64,000 nucleotides of DNA from Flavihumibacter sp. UBA7668 (GCF_002483205.1 NZ_DLHM01000007.1:372001-436000), one strand, 5' to 3'; shown: positions 8,026 to 18,358, numbered from the stretch's first letter. The notes: generated from the letters alone by a model not told the origin. Program-made: numbers and translations.

Positions 8026-9300
8026 ATGTCAAGCCAACAGAGAAACTCACGGCGACGTTTCCTGCGAAACGCAGTCGGAACCATTGCCGCTTTTACAATC
8101 GTTCCCCGTCATGTATTAGGACGCGGATATTTAGCACCAAGTGACACCCTCACCAAAGGGGTTATCGGAGTAGGCGCCATGGGGCGTGGTCATTTTGAAT
8201 ATGCCGGAACCCGCACCGTCGCCGTTTGCGATGTAGATACCCGCCATATCCAGCTTGCACTGCAAGCACTGGGAGGCGGAAACGGTGTTAAAACCTTTCG
8301 TGATTACCGCGAACTCATCAACCTGCCGGAAGTAGATATTGTACATATCGCCACGCCGCCGCACTGGCATGGTATCATGGCAGCCGATGCAGCCAAGGCC
8401 GGAAAAGATATTTGGTGTGAAAAGCCAATGACCCGCACCATCGGTGAAGGAAAACGGGTGGTGGAAGCCGTGCAACAACACGGCCGGATTTTCCGACTCA
8501 ATACCTGGTTCCGGTTCAGCGACAATTTCTACGGAATGAATACCACCGTAAAACCAATCAAAAAACTGGTGGACTCCGGACTCCTCGGATGGCCCCTCAA
8601 AGTAACCGTCAGTCGCCATACCGGATTCGACTGGAAATTTTACTGGGTTGGGAAAACCGATCTGCCGGTTGAACCGGTTCCACAGGAACTGGATTATGAA
8701 ATGTGGCTGGGTCCCGCACCATTTAAACCTTATAGCTCACATCGTGTTCATACCACTTTCCGCGGATACTGGGATTATGATGGAGGCGGCCTGGGTGATA
8801 TGGGTCAACACTACCTCGATCCCATTCAATATTTCCTGGGAAAGGACAACGACTCTCCCATTCACGTATCAGTAGATGCCCCTCAACAACACGACGACGC
8901 TGTTGGAATATGGAATAAGATTACCTATACCTATGCAGATGGTTGCCAGATTATACTGGATGGCGATGGCTCTATGACAGATGCCGCCTATATCGAAGGT
9001 CCAAAAGGAAAACTCTACAAAGGATTTCAGTGTACCATACCGGATATTGAACGCAAACTGGCAGAATTCCCAGATCCTTCACCAGTTATCACAGATTTTG
9101 TGGAAGCTGTAAAAGACCGCAAAAAATTTGCCCTTAACGAAGAAAATGGTCATCGCTCCTGTACGATAATTAATATGGGGAAAATAGCCTTGCAACTTGG
9201 AAGATCCTTATCGTTCGATCCTCTTCAACAGGTTTTTCTCAATGATGAGGGAGCGAACCGTTTACTCAATCCGCCTATGCGCGGACCCTGGTCAATCTAA
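8026..9300 (+). CDS. Tat-exported Gfo/Idh/MocA-family oxidoreductase
   Basis: A 424-residue protein with an N-terminal twin-arginine signal (NSRRRFLRNAVGTIAAFTIV). The NAD(P)-binding Rossmann motif is GVIGVGAMGRGHF, and the conserved EKP motif appears in KDIWCEKPMTRTIGEG. The C-terminal domain has the family's GGGLGDMGQHYLDPIQYF helix. Gfo/Idh/MocA enzymes oxidise or reduce sugars and often make 3-keto sugars; exported Tat forms carry a tightly bound cofactor. It sits 24 bp upstream of a gene with two DUF1080 domains, a family that hydrolyses 3-keto-glycosides, so the two probably act in sequence in the periplasm. The specific sugar is unknown. Confidence 0.9.
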   Translation: MSSQQRNSRRRFLRNAVGTIAAFTIVPRHVLGRGYLAPSDTLTKGVIGVGAMGRGHFEYAGTRTVAVCDVDTRHIQLALQALGGGNGVKTFRDYRELINLPEVDIVHIATPPHWHGIMAADAAKAGKDIWCEKPMTRTIGEGKRVVEAVQQHGRIFRLNTWFRFSDNFYGMNTTVKPIKKLVDSGLLGWPLKVTVSRHTGFDWKFYWVGKTDLPVEPVPQELDYEMWLGPAPFKPYSSHRVHTTFRGYWDYDGGGLGDMGQHYLDPIQYFLGKDNDSPIHVSVDAPQQHDDAVGIWNKITYTYADGCQIILDGDGSMTDAAYIEGPKGKLYKGFQCTIPDIERKLAEFPDPSPVITDFVEAVKDRKKFALNEENGHRSCTIINMGKIALQLGRSLSFDPLQQVFLNDEGANRLLNPPMRGPWSI

Positions 9301-9324
9301 TTCATTCATTCCGACAAGATCAAT

Positions 9325-12300
9325 ATGAAATATACCGTTCTTTCCTTATTACTGGCTGGTTCGCTAACGCATGCGACCACCAATGTACTAGCTCAATCCG
9401 ATCAGAACAGAACAATTCCAACCAAAATTGCTGACCTCCTGGCAAAAGCACCTGCTGCTGATTCAGCAGAACTTATTGCCAATGCGATGTCGGTGGCAGA
9501 CCTTGGCGAAAGTGGTCTGATCGAATTAATAAAACAACTCAATGGAGGAGGTGATAAAAGCCGTCAGCACTTTGCATTATCCGGATTCAGCTTCTATGCC
9601 ACCCAAACTGGTAGGGAAAACTGGCGTTCCATGGCTACTAACGCATACGGACAAGCGCTCTCACAGGTTAATGACCCTGTTACAAAACAATTTCTGGTTA
9701 CACAATTGGAACTTGTTGGTAAAAATGATGCTATTCCCTTCCTGCAGCCATTACTGACTGATGATCAGCTTGTGGATGCAGCCAGCCGGGCACTGGCCAT
9801 CATACATACGGAGGAATCACTGGCAACTTTAAGCGAAGCATTAAATACGGCAGAGGGAAAAAGCAAACTGGCGCTGGTTCAGGCACTCGGACATGCTAAC
9901 TACCAACCCGCTGCTCCGGCTATTCTTGCTATTGCAAAGGAAGCAGACGGACCACTGAAAAATGCAGCCTATTATACACTTGCTTCCATTGGCACTCCGG
10001 CAGCTGAAACAATGCTGGCTACAGCTGCCAAACAGGCAGGCTATCGTTTTGAAAATAGTGAAGCAACTGCTGCCTATCTGCAATTATTGGGATCGCAAAC
10101 CAGCAACAAAGCAGGGGCTGTTAAAAAAGCAACCGCTTTAATGAACAGTTTACAACAACCTAATCAGATTTCAACCAGAATTGCCTTATTAAATCTGATC
10201 AGTAGACTTCAGGGAGATGCTGCAATTCCAACCCTGATGGCAGCTTTAAAAGATAAAAATATTCAATTTAGACAGGCAGCATTACAATTTGCCGCACCCA
10301 ATTTAAGTAATGAAACAGCGGCATCCTGGTTAAAAAATGCCGCCAGTCTTTCGCCGGTTGCTAAAGCAGAATTGGTAAATGCTTTTGCGGCAAAGGATAT
10401 TAAAGCTGCAACACCTCTGGCCCTGCAACTGCTTGAATCGAAAGATGCAACTATCCGAAAAAGCATTATGAATTCCGCTGTTCAATTAGCCGGGGATAAA
10501 GTATTGCCTATCCTGGGAGTTTATTTGAAAACAGCGTCCAGTGAAGAAGCAGCAGCCATCTCAAAAGCCATGCTGATCGCAAGTCCCAATGCAGCAGTCG
10601 AAACTGCTGCAGCTGTACTTCCTTCAGCAAATGCTGCAGGAAAGATTGCCGCCATGCAGATTTTGGGTGAAAGAGCCGCATCAGCAAAGGTACCCTTGGT
10701 ACTGCCCTATTTGAGTAGTGAAGACAAAACAATTAAAGAAACTGCAGCCCGCTCACTGACGCAGATGGTTATTCCGGAACAACTCGAAAGTCTGTTCCCT
10801 TTATTGGCAAACGGACCTTCAGATGCAGATCTTAAAAACAGGCAGGATATCGTAATCAGTGCTTTAAGCGGGATCAAAAATCCAACCTTACTTACTAAAC
10901 AATTATTGAATGTATACCGTTCCCTGCCTGCCGAAAAACAATCCAACTATTATAGGGTAATGGCTTCTCTTGGAGGCGATAGCTTTCAACAGGAGGTATT
11001 GGGTGGATTTAAAACTGCCAATGCAGCATCCCGACTAAAAATGGTATCAGCTCTTGGTGGCTGGAAAAATGGGGAAGCATTGAATTCAGTTTTCAAACTG
11101 AGTTCCGAAAATCAATCACCCGATCTTAACAGTGCTTTGGTTTCAGCTTTTATTCAGCAGGTAAGGAACAGTAATCAATCTGGAGAGAACAAATACCTGA
11201 TGATTCGTGAACTTCTTCCAAAAGCAGATAAACGTCATCAAACAACACTGATTAATGAATTAGGTAAAATAAGCACCTATCCCTCTTTGTTATATACTGC
11301 CAGTTTTTTAAATGACGCATCACTTAAAAATGCCGCGGCCAATGCGGTTATGAATGCATGTTTGAATAACCCGCAGTTAAAGGGTGCAAAGGTTCACCAA
11401 ATTTTAGAGAACGCTATTACGGCCGTATCTGGAAATGAAAGCGACTATCTCAAAGCTGCAGTAAAGAAACATCTTGCGAGCCTTCCGAAGGAAGGAGATT
11501 TTCAACCTCTTTTCAATGGGCATGATTTGAGCGGATGGAAAGGTCTGGTAGGCAATCCCATCTCCCGTTCAAAAATGGATTCTCAGACATTGGCTCGTGA
11601 ACAGGAAAAAGCTGATATAAAAATGCGGGAGGGCTGGTCTGTAAAAGATGGATTGCTTGTTTTCAATGGACATGGAGATAACCTTTGCACAAATAAAAAT
11701 TACCGCGATTTTGAACTATTTGTAGATTGGAAAATTACCAAAGACGGTGATGCCGGAATTTATCTCAGAGGTACCCCACAGGTTCAGGTTTGGGATACTT
11801 CCCGTCGGGATGTAGGTGCACAGGTAGGATCCGGAGGATTGTACAATAACCAGAAAAACCCAAGCAAACCATTGCTGGTAGCTGATAATGCTATTGGCGA
11901 ATGGAATCAGTTCCGCATATTGATGGAAGGCGATATGGTAACGGTTTATCTGAATGGAAAACTGGTCGTAGACAAAGTGCCATTGGAAAATTACTGGGAT
12001 CGCAATCTTCCTCTTTTCAAAGAAGAACAGATTGAATTACAGGCACATGGTACTTATGTGGCTTATCGCGATATCTACCTGCGTGAGATAAAAACTCCTG
12101 AACCAACCGAATTAAGTGAAGCCGAGAAAAATGCAGGCTTTAAAGTGTTGTTTGATGGCAGCAGTCTGCATGAATGGGTTGGAAATAAATCAGCCTATAT
12201 AATTGAAGATGGCAATCTTGCCGTTTATCCGAAAAGAGGAGGCAACGGTAACCTGTATACGAAAGATCAGTATTCAGATTTTGTTTATCGATTTGAGTTC

Positions 12301-12768
12301 AAACTTACACCTGGTGCCAATAATGGAGTAGGGTTACGCGCGCCATTGGAGGGTGATGCAGCTTATGAGGGAATGGAAGTACAGATACTGGATAATGATG
12401 CTGACATCTATAAGAATCTGCAGGTTTACCAGTACCATGGATCCGTATATGGTGTAATCGCAGCAAAAAGAGGTTACTTGAAGCCGGTTGGAGAATGGAA
12501 TGAGGAGGAAATTGAACTGATTGGAAATAAAATCAAAGTTACCCTGAACGGTACTGTTATACTGGAAGGAGATCTGGCAGCTGCATCTGCAAACGGAACG
12601 GTAGATAAAAGGAACCATCCCGGATTGAAACGGACAAGCGGACATATCGGATTCCTCGGTCATGGAGACACCCTCTTCTTCCGGAATATCCGGATTAAGG
12701 ATTTAAGTGTGAAAGAAGAGCCGGTTAAAGCACCCAAAAAACGGGCGAAAAAAAGAAAGAAAAATTAA
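9325..12768 (+). CDS. HEAT-repeat protein with two C-terminal DUF1080 (3-keto-disaccharide hydrolase) domains
   Basis: A 1147-residue protein with a signal peptide (MKYTVLSLLLAGSLTHATT, then AQS). An alpha-helical region of HEAT-like repeats spans about 30-720, with repeated motifs such as AIPTLMAALKDKNIQFRQAA. Two DUF1080 domains follow: about 725-925 (FQPLFNGHDLSGWKG, then AGIYLRGTPQVQVWD) and about 938-1125 (FKVLFDGSSLHEWVG, then NNGVGLRAP and EVQILDND). A lysine/arginine-rich tail ends the protein. The DUF1080 fold is concanavalin-like, and characterised members cleave 3-keto-glycosides. Both copies keep the LFxGxxLxxW start and the QVWD/QILD strand. Two hydrolase domains plus a long HEAT scaffold is an unusual size. 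It probably forms an operon with the upstream oxidoreductase. Confidence 0.88.
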   Translation: MKYTVLSLLLAGSLTHATTNVLAQSDQNRTIPTKIADLLAKAPAADSAELIANAMSVADLGESGLIELIKQLNGGGDKSRQHFALSGFSFYATQTGRENWRSMATNAYGQALSQVNDPVTKQFLVTQLELVGKNDAIPFLQPLLTDDQLVDAASRALAIIHTEESLATLSEALNTAEGKSKLALVQALGHANYQPAAPAILAIAKEADGPLKNAAYYTLASIGTPAAETMLATAAKQAGYRFENSEATAAYLQLLGSQTSNKAGAVKKATALMNSLQQPNQISTRIALLNLISRLQGDAAIPTLMAALKDKNIQFRQAALQFAAPNLSNETAASWLKNAASLSPVAKAELVNAFAAKDIKAATPLALQLLESKDATIRKSIMNSAVQLAGDKVLPILGVYLKTASSEEAAAISKAMLIASPNAAVETAAAVLPSANAAGKIAAMQILGERAASAKVPLVLPYLSSEDKTIKETAARSLTQMVIPEQLESLFPLLANGPSDADLKNRQDIVISALSGIKNPTLLTKQLLNVYRSLPAEKQSNYYRVMASLGGDSFQQEVLGGFKTANAASRLKMVSALGGWKNGEALNSVFKLSSENQSPDLNSALVSAFIQQVRNSNQSGENKYLMIRELLPKADKRHQTTLINELGKISTYPSLLYTASFLNDASLKNAAANAVMNACLNNPQLKGAKVHQILENAITAVSGNESDYLKAAVKKHLASLPKEGDFQPLFNGHDLSGWKGLVGNPISRSKMDSQTLAREQEKADIKMREGWSVKDGLLVFNGHGDNLCTNKNYRDFELFVDWKITKDGDAGIYLRGTPQVQVWDTSRRDVGAQVGSGGLYNNQKNPSKPLLVADNAIGEWNQFRILMEGDMVTVYLNGKLVVDKVPLENYWDRNLPLFKEEQIELQAHGTYVAYRDIYLREIKTPEPTELSEAEKNAGFKVLFDGSSLHEWVGNKSAYIIEDGNLAVYPKRGGNGNLYTKDQYSDFVYRFEFKLTPGANNGVGLRAPLEGDAAYEGMEVQILDNDADIYKNLQVYQYHGSVYGVIAAKRGYLKPVGEWNEEEIELIGNKIKVTLNGTVILEGDLAAASANGTVDKRNHPGLKRTSGHIGFLGHGDTLFFRNIRIKDLSVKEEPVKAPKKRAKKRKKN

Positions 12769-12775
12769 CTAGTAG

Positions 12776-12800
12776 GAGCCGGTTGATCCGGCTCTTTTTT
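12776..12800 (+). terminator. Intrinsic terminator
   Basis: A 7-bp stem (GAGCCGG at 12776-12782, CCGGCTC at 12788-12794) with loop TTGAT is followed by six T residues. It ends the oxidoreductase/DUF1080 operon and lies just before the stop codon of the convergent gene at 12799. Confidence 0.85.
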
Positions 12801-15237
12801 ATCCGCTTACCCGATCTGCCTCATCCACTTTATTGGTGCGGCGGGGTATTGCTTTACTTTGATTGCCAAATCTCCAGGTGAAAGCCAAATTTATTACCCG
12901 TGTATCCCGCTGCAAACGAAAATACTCTGTAGCCTGGTTGAATATGGTAAAGCCTTCCATATTCTGTGTATAGAAGATATCCCTCGCCGTTAGTTTCAGG
13001 TTTCCTTTGTTTTTTAGTACCTGTTTTGAAATGCCAATACCTGCCTGTCCGGTTGGCTCTACCACTTCCTGAATATCTGCCTGACTTCTGCTGATCCAAT
13101 AACCCGATGCTTCCATTGCCCAGCCTTTACCAAGCCTGAACTGGTTATTGATTGAAACATTTATCTGCGTGATACTGGCTTCCAATGATTTCCAAATAAA
13201 CCCTTTCAGTTTTTTATGCTGCAGATCTGCCTGGCTAGTGAAGCTCCAGAAAGGCAGGAGCTGCTCACTGAAAGAGATCGATAGTCCAAGTATTTTTCTT
13301 CTGCCAAGATTACCTTCCGAATAAAAAAATGTACCGGCACTGTCTGATAAAAAAATCTGCGAAAAATAATCACGGGTATCACTATACGATATACTGGTAT
13401 TTAGCAGATTTTTGTAACGGTGCGACAACTCAATGCTATAGGTGAATTGTGGCTTCATTAAGGGATTCCCTTTCTGGTAGGTATATTTGTTAATGATGAA
13501 TACAAACGGATTGAGCTGCTGATAGGGCGGGCGATCAATCCGTTTATTCATTGTCAAACTAAGCTCATTACTTGAATCAAGCTCCACAGTTACCTGCAAA
13601 CCGGGAAACAAACTTCCATACTGATTCGAAAAAGCGGAATCCTTGATAACGGCATTGCCTAACTGGTGCGCATCAAAGGAAGTGTGTTCGTATCTCAATC
13701 CCAGCTGGTACCACCAGCGATTGATTTTTCGCTCCAGACTGGCATAGGCCGCGCAAATCTGTTCATCATACAGGAAATGATTGCTCTTTCCCGGGTCTTC
13801 TTCCCAACCGCCACCCTGGTTGATGGTATAAGATGCTTTATTGTTGGTGGACGTAACTGCCCATTTTATACCAGTTTCGAGTATATATTGTTTGGGTAGT
13901 GTGATCTGGTGGTCTGATTTGAAAGAAAGGATCCTGATCTTGCTGGGTAATACTCCAAGAAAGGATTCCGTATAAGGGTTGTCATCACTACGAATATTCT
14001 GAAAACCCTGGCTGCCATCAATCTGATAGCCCAGCCAGTCGAGATTTGCGGAAAGTTCCTGTTTGGAAGAAAACTGGTGCCGAAGATTCAGGTTCACCGA
14101 CCCATTTTTCCAATCGGTACTATTTGAATTTCGGGTGTGAATGAGGGAATCAGTTGTACTGCCGGATGATTTCCAACTCGCTTCACCTCTCCCGGTTCCG
14201 TTGCGATCAAGTTTTGTACCTGCCAATGCGATCCCCAGGGAGGTTTTTTTATTCAAGGAATAATCCATTCCGGTGCGCAATGTGTGATTTTTTGCGGTCG
14301 ACTCAATATAGGTGGGTTGCTCCAGGGTAGAAAGCAGGGTTTTATCATCATCCGCATAATAGCTCCGGAAAGCATACATATCCAGCAGGTTCTGGTTGAC
14401 CGTACTACTGTAATTTCCAAACAGATTGATTTTCCCGCTATGATAATTGAGCGAAAGCGCATTGTTGGATTTGGGATAGATGCCCTGGCCGCCGGATAAA
14501 CTAAGGTTTCCATTAAACCCTCTCTGCCGGGTTTTCTTCAGCCGGATATTTATGATGCCACCATTTCCAGCCGCATCATAGCGGGCAGGCGGATTATCAA
14601 TCAATTCAATCGTTTCAATATCATTACTACTCATACCCTGTAACAGGGCATTGAGTTCTGTACCGGTCAGATAGCTGGGTTTGTTATCAATCATTACCAG
14701 TACCTGATCGCGTCCCTTAAGACTAATGTTCCCATCTTTATCAAGCGTAATACCGGGAGATCGTTCCAACACTTCCAACGCAGTGGTCCCGGCATTATTG
14801 ATGCTGGCGTCCACCCGGATAATGGTTCTGTCAGAGAGGAACTGTACCGGTGGTTTTTTGGCCGTGACGGTAATAGTGCTTAATTGTCCGGATGGCTGGA
14901 GTGTTACAGTGAGAACCTGCGCACCCAAACTTGTGTTGTTTGCCGGAATAGTGAGCGACTGGCAGGCAGGTTCATAATTCACCCGGCTAAAACAAAGCAG
15001 GTATTCTCCCGGTACAAGTTCAGGTAAGGGAAGTTTACCGGTGGAATCACTGACGGCACTTAAAATCCGGCTGGAATCTGCTTTCAGCAGGATCCGGACA
15101 CTTACAAAATCGAGTGGTTCCTGTTTATGATTGAACACCTTTATTTGGATAGGTGGATGCACAGGAATGGCGGGTTGCGCTTTCGATAACAGTGAAAGCA
15201 ACATGAAAATAAAGATGAGTAAAGCAGCCGGTTTCAT
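12799..15237 (-). CDS. TonB-dependent receptor-like outer-membrane beta-barrel protein
   Basis: An 812-residue protein with a signal peptide (MKPAALLIFIFMLLSLLSKA) and a carboxypeptidase-regulatory-like domain (about 28-115: IQIKVFNHKQEPLDFVSV, then LPELVPGEYLLCFS). The plug domain (about 120-235) contains ITVTAKKPPV and AGTTALEVLERSPGI, with the conserved GGIINIRLKK. An OMP_b-brl_3-type barrel runs to the C-terminus. Its last residues are charged and hydrophilic (KVDEADRVSG), unlike the usual terminal aromatic, so a short tail follows the last strand. These proteins are common orphan receptors of Bacteroidota; the ligand is unknown and no SusD gene is adjacent. Confidence 0.87.
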   Translation of the reverse strand: MKPAALLIFIFMLLSLLSKAQPAIPVHPPIQIKVFNHKQEPLDFVSVRILLKADSSRILSAVSDSTGKLPLPELVPGEYLLCFSRVNYEPACQSLTIPANNTSLGAQVLTVTLQPSGQLSTITVTAKKPPVQFLSDRTIIRVDASINNAGTTALEVLERSPGITLDKDGNISLKGRDQVLVMIDNKPSYLTGTELNALLQGMSSNDIETIELIDNPPARYDAAGNGGIINIRLKKTRQRGFNGNLSLSGGQGIYPKSNNALSLNYHSGKINLFGNYSSTVNQNLLDMYAFRSYYADDDKTLLSTLEQPTYIESTAKNHTLRTGMDYSLNKKTSLGIALAGTKLDRNGTGRGEASWKSSGSTTDSLIHTRNSNSTDWKNGSVNLNLRHQFSSKQELSANLDWLGYQIDGSQGFQNIRSDDNPYTESFLGVLPSKIRILSFKSDHQITLPKQYILETGIKWAVTSTNNKASYTINQGGGWEEDPGKSNHFLYDEQICAAYASLERKINRWWYQLGLRYEHTSFDAHQLGNAVIKDSAFSNQYGSLFPGLQVTVELDSSNELSLTMNKRIDRPPYQQLNPFVFIINKYTYQKGNPLMKPQFTYSIELSHRYKNLLNTSISYSDTRDYFSQIFLSDSAGTFFYSEGNLGRRKILGLSISFSEQLLPFWSFTSQADLQHKKLKGFIWKSLEASITQINVSINNQFRLGKGWAMEASGYWISRSQADIQEVVEPTGQAGIGISKQVLKNKGNLKLTARDIFYTQNMEGFTIFNQATEYFRLQRDTRVINLAFTWRFGNQSKAIPRRTNKVDEADRVSG

Positions 15238-15402
15238 ATCTCTTCAAAATTATTCGCTCTTTTCATTGCCCAACGGGAAATGGGTTGAACGGTACCCGGC
15301 CGCCAAAACCTCTTTCCAGCCGCTAATAATGTGTTAACTGTATGCACGCACATACCGTAACCCTGCTCTAAACCGTTTATACAGGAACCCATACCCTGTA
15401 CC

Positions 15403-16338
15403 ATGAAAAGTATAGTCTTTTACAGTACTCTTATCAGCCTGGTTTTTATGGCCTGCAGTTCCCCTAAAACAGCCAGCAAACCCCTTCCAAAAGAGACCGA
15501 CTACACAGTGCAATCACTTGAAATTCAAGACACTGTTGCATTGTCAATGGTTGAACAACCCCAAACTGAACAGGGCAGTTATATCCTTAAACCGGGATTT
15601 TATGCGGCCGAATTCAAATCTTATTGCCTCCAGCCCGGAACCCCTGATCCTACGCCAAGGGATGCTTATTTTCAGGCACCGGTCAATCATCCCCGAAAAG
15701 AGATTATCGAAGCTATTTTAAAGAATTCTCAAACCGTTAATGATCTGGATCAGCGTAATATTCAGTTGTTGTTATGGGGGGTGGTTAGCCGAACCGAATT
15801 CAGCAAACTGCCCACGCCTGTTCAGTATACCGGCCGTAGATTACTCAATTCGAAACAGCTTTTTGAACTCAATGGCGGGGTTATAGGGATCGTAAAAACG
15901 GTAGCGGCTGTAATGCCATCAGGTGGAGCCCTTGGTGATATCCAGCAAGTTTTCAATACCGGTGTAAATTCTTATGAAGCCTACGAGCAAATAGCAGTAC
16001 CCCGCACTTTATCACAAATGCGCAAGCCGGAATTCAAACTCAATCAATGGTACCGACACGAGCAGGGATTTTATGTTCGCTATTATCCCGATGGATATAA
16101 GAAAACCAACATTCAGGTCTATGTGCCGGAAACCACGGCTGATGGTGAAAACCTGATTAATTATATTCTGTTTGATCCAACCAGCATTTCCATTGCACCG
16201 GCCAATACTAATGCACAGCGCCTGGGAATCGGGGCTCCGGTGGTTATTGATATCATCCGTACCGTTATTAAGGTGATCGACCTGGATAAGCCCACCCGAC
16301 CCGCTAAAAAGGAAACGCCAAAACACCCGAAAGCGTAA
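15403..16338 (+). CDS. Hypothetical lipoprotein
   Basis: A 311-residue protein with a lipoprotein signal (MKSIVFYSTLISLVFMACSS; lipobox FMAC, Cys18). The mature part has no motif I recognise. It contains segments such as GFYAAEFKSYCLQPGTPDPT and a hydrophobic C-terminal helix (IGAPVVIDIIRTVIKVIDL) before a basic proline-rich tail. Its stop codon is followed within 2 bp by a phased repeat that fills the whole gap to the convergent receptor gene. It is transcribed divergently from the barrel gene at 12799-15237. Confidence 0.75.
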   Translation: MKSIVFYSTLISLVFMACSSPKTASKPLPKETDYTVQSLEIQDTVALSMVEQPQTEQGSYILKPGFYAAEFKSYCLQPGTPDPTPRDAYFQAPVNHPRKEIIEAILKNSQTVNDLDQRNIQLLLWGVVSRTEFSKLPTPVQYTGRRLLNSKQLFELNGGVIGIVKTVAAVMPSGGALGDIQQVFNTGVNSYEAYEQIAVPRTLSQMRKPEFKLNQWYRHEQGFYVRYYPDGYKKTNIQVYVPETTADGENLINYILFDPTSISIAPANTNAQRLGIGAPVVIDIIRTVIKVIDLDKPTRPAKKETPKHPKA

Positions 16339-16340
16339 AA

Positions 16341-16412
16341 GGTGTCAGACACCAGTTCCAACATGTATCTGACACCTCTCTAACACTGTTCTAACACCTG
16401 TCTGACACTTAA
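16341..16412 (-). repeat. 11-bp-phased repeat, long form (copy 4)
   Basis: On the reverse strand the 11-mers are TTAAGTGTCAG, ACAGGTGTTAG, AACAGTGTTAG, AGAGGTGTCAG and ATACATGTTGG. The closing block AACTGGTGTCTGACACC is at 16341-16357. The repeat fills the gap between two convergent stop codons: the receptor's TAA is the TAA of the first unit, and the lipoprotein's stop lies 2 bp from the closing block. That 17-bp block is also present, identical, in copy 7. Confidence 0.9.
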
Positions 16413-18358
16413 AGCCGGAAGGAAAGCCCCCCCATCACCCAGCGACCCGGCATAACGGAGCCCAGCAGGTCCTGATAGGAGACATTGAACATATTGTCGA
16501 CCTGTACAAAGACCCGCAACCGCTGCTGCCAAACCGCCGCCTGGAATTTCCCATTCAACAGAAAATAATCCGGTTCCAAAACTGCACCGATTCCCGCAGC
16601 CTGCTGTGCCAACCGGTACTTGTACAATGCACCCACACTCACAACAAAACGTCCAAATTGATACTGCGCATTTAAATTTGTCAGCCAACGTGAATGGGAA
16701 GATAAATACAAAGAGGGGGTGGACTCAGTTCCTTTCGATTCAATCCAGGTAAGACCGGCACTCAGCCATATCTCCTTATGTTCTCCAAATTTTTGCTGTA
16801 ACTGTCCATCCAATTCCACCCCCCGCGTATTCACACGGGCAATATTCTTAGCCAATGCATATGCCCCCGTTGGCGATAAATTCTCTTTTCGCGGCATCTC
16901 CGCATACGGCGTATTCGTCCAATCAATCAACTGCTCATGAAACCGCTGAAAATAAGTTGCAGACAGCTTAAAACGGTTGCTGAAAAAATAATCAGTCCCC
17001 ATTTCATACGACCAGGACCGTTCCGGATTCAAATCCGGATTCCCAATCCGCCCACCTGTAACCAGGGCTCTGTTATAGTTATTAAACCGTTCCGTAAAGT
17101 CCGCATCCCGAATTGTTTTGCCACCACTGGCCCGCAATTGCCAATCACCGGCGCGATAGGAAACATTCAACTGCGGTATCCATTCCCAATTCGACCGCTC
17201 ATTCCACTCCAATCTCAAAGCCGGGCTCACCAACCAATTCTCTCCCAATTGCTTATTCAACACAAGAAATGCTCCGCCTTGTAAAACCGTATGATTACCC
17301 CGGTCATTAGAAGCGATTTTTTTACTGATCAACTGCATCCCTGCAGTTAAACCCGTTTTCTCATTCAGTTGAATTTCATCCCGAACCTGCGCCTGTATCA
17401 ATTCACTTACACTCCGATTTGCCACGGAACTTTTATTAAATGCGAATTCATCCACCAGGTGTTTATAACCAAGATCCATCACCAGCCGATCACGCTTGCC
17501 CACACGCTGCAACTGCAATTGTGTCCACCAGCTTTTGATTTTTTCCGATGCCGTATCTGACGCAAACGTGGTGTAAAAATTCTGTGCACCAAAATCACGG
17601 TGATCAAAAGCCGCACGGGCACTGAGTTTCCAGCGATCGCTCAACCAATGACCTGCGGAAAGCGAAACCGTATTATTATGAAAAAAACCTCTTGTCCCTC
17701 TTTGCGGTTGTCCATCCGCGTTATTAGATAAAATCCCTGCACTAAATGCCATTCGGCCTTTCCGTACAAATGCTCCGGCTTGCAAAGAGGCGTATCTATA
17801 TTCTCCCAAAGCGCCCTGCGCCTGAACAGCAACCGAATCTGCTGCATCCGATCGGCTTGCATAGGTTCGTGTTATGATATGAATCACACCACCCACCGCT
17901 TCCGAACCGTAAATGGCAGAACCCGCGCCCTTCAAAATTTCAATGCGGTCAATTTCCGACGGAGCCAGCGGGATATAACCGGAAAAATGCCCTGTATTGG
18001 GATCATTCAATCGCACCCCATCCAGCAATACCAGCACTTGTTGGAAACTTCCTCCCCTCAAAACAATATCACCCTGGCTGCCTGCGGGTCCGCGCATCTG
18101 CATTTCCACTCCCGGCAGGAACCGCAATAACTCATCCACCGACTGTACCGGCAATTCAAGAAATCGATCACCTTTAATTATAAAAACATTCCTACCCGAT
18201 CTTGAGGTTTGGATCGGATTAACAGACGCTGTTACAGTAACAGGATCCAATTCCGAACCCTTATCCTGTGAAACAGCTGGTATATTAACGAGTGAAAGTG
18301 CAAAAGACACAGCCACCATCCGACGGAAGAAAAGAGTAAATTCAGTCTTGTGATTCAT
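16409..18358 (-). CDS. BtuB-like TonB-dependent receptor
   Basis: A 649-residue protein. It has a signal peptide, a TonB-box-like segment after it (DPVTVTASVNP), and a plug domain with VDELLRFLPGVEMQMRGPAG, IVLRGGSFQQVLVLLDGVRL and the DRIEILKGAGSAIYGSEAVG motif, then a 22-strand-type barrel. The plug resembles BtuB/CirA-like receptors for cobalamin or siderophores more than SusC. There is no cobalamin riboswitch in the 69-bp upstream gap, so a vitamin B12 role is not supported. The gene is divergent from a MocR-type regulator. The C-terminus GGLSFRL ends exactly where the phased repeat begins. Confidence 0.87.
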   Translation of the reverse strand: MNHKTEFTLFFRRMVAVSFALSLVNIPAVSQDKGSELDPVTVTASVNPIQTSRSGRNVFIIKGDRFLELPVQSVDELLRFLPGVEMQMRGPAGSQGDIVLRGGSFQQVLVLLDGVRLNDPNTGHFSGYIPLAPSEIDRIEILKGAGSAIYGSEAVGGVIHIITRTYASRSDAADSVAVQAQGALGEYRYASLQAGAFVRKGRMAFSAGILSNNADGQPQRGTRGFFHNNTVSLSAGHWLSDRWKLSARAAFDHRDFGAQNFYTTFASDTASEKIKSWWTQLQLQRVGKRDRLVMDLGYKHLVDEFAFNKSSVANRSVSELIQAQVRDEIQLNEKTGLTAGMQLISKKIASNDRGNHTVLQGGAFLVLNKQLGENWLVSPALRLEWNERSNWEWIPQLNVSYRAGDWQLRASGGKTIRDADFTERFNNYNRALVTGGRIGNPDLNPERSWSYEMGTDYFFSNRFKLSATYFQRFHEQLIDWTNTPYAEMPRKENLSPTGAYALAKNIARVNTRGVELDGQLQQKFGEHKEIWLSAGLTWIESKGTESTPSLYLSSHSRWLTNLNAQYQFGRFVVSVGALYKYRLAQQAAGIGAVLEPDYFLLNGKFQAAVWQQRLRVFVQVDNMFNVSYQDLLGSVMPGRWVMGGLSFRL

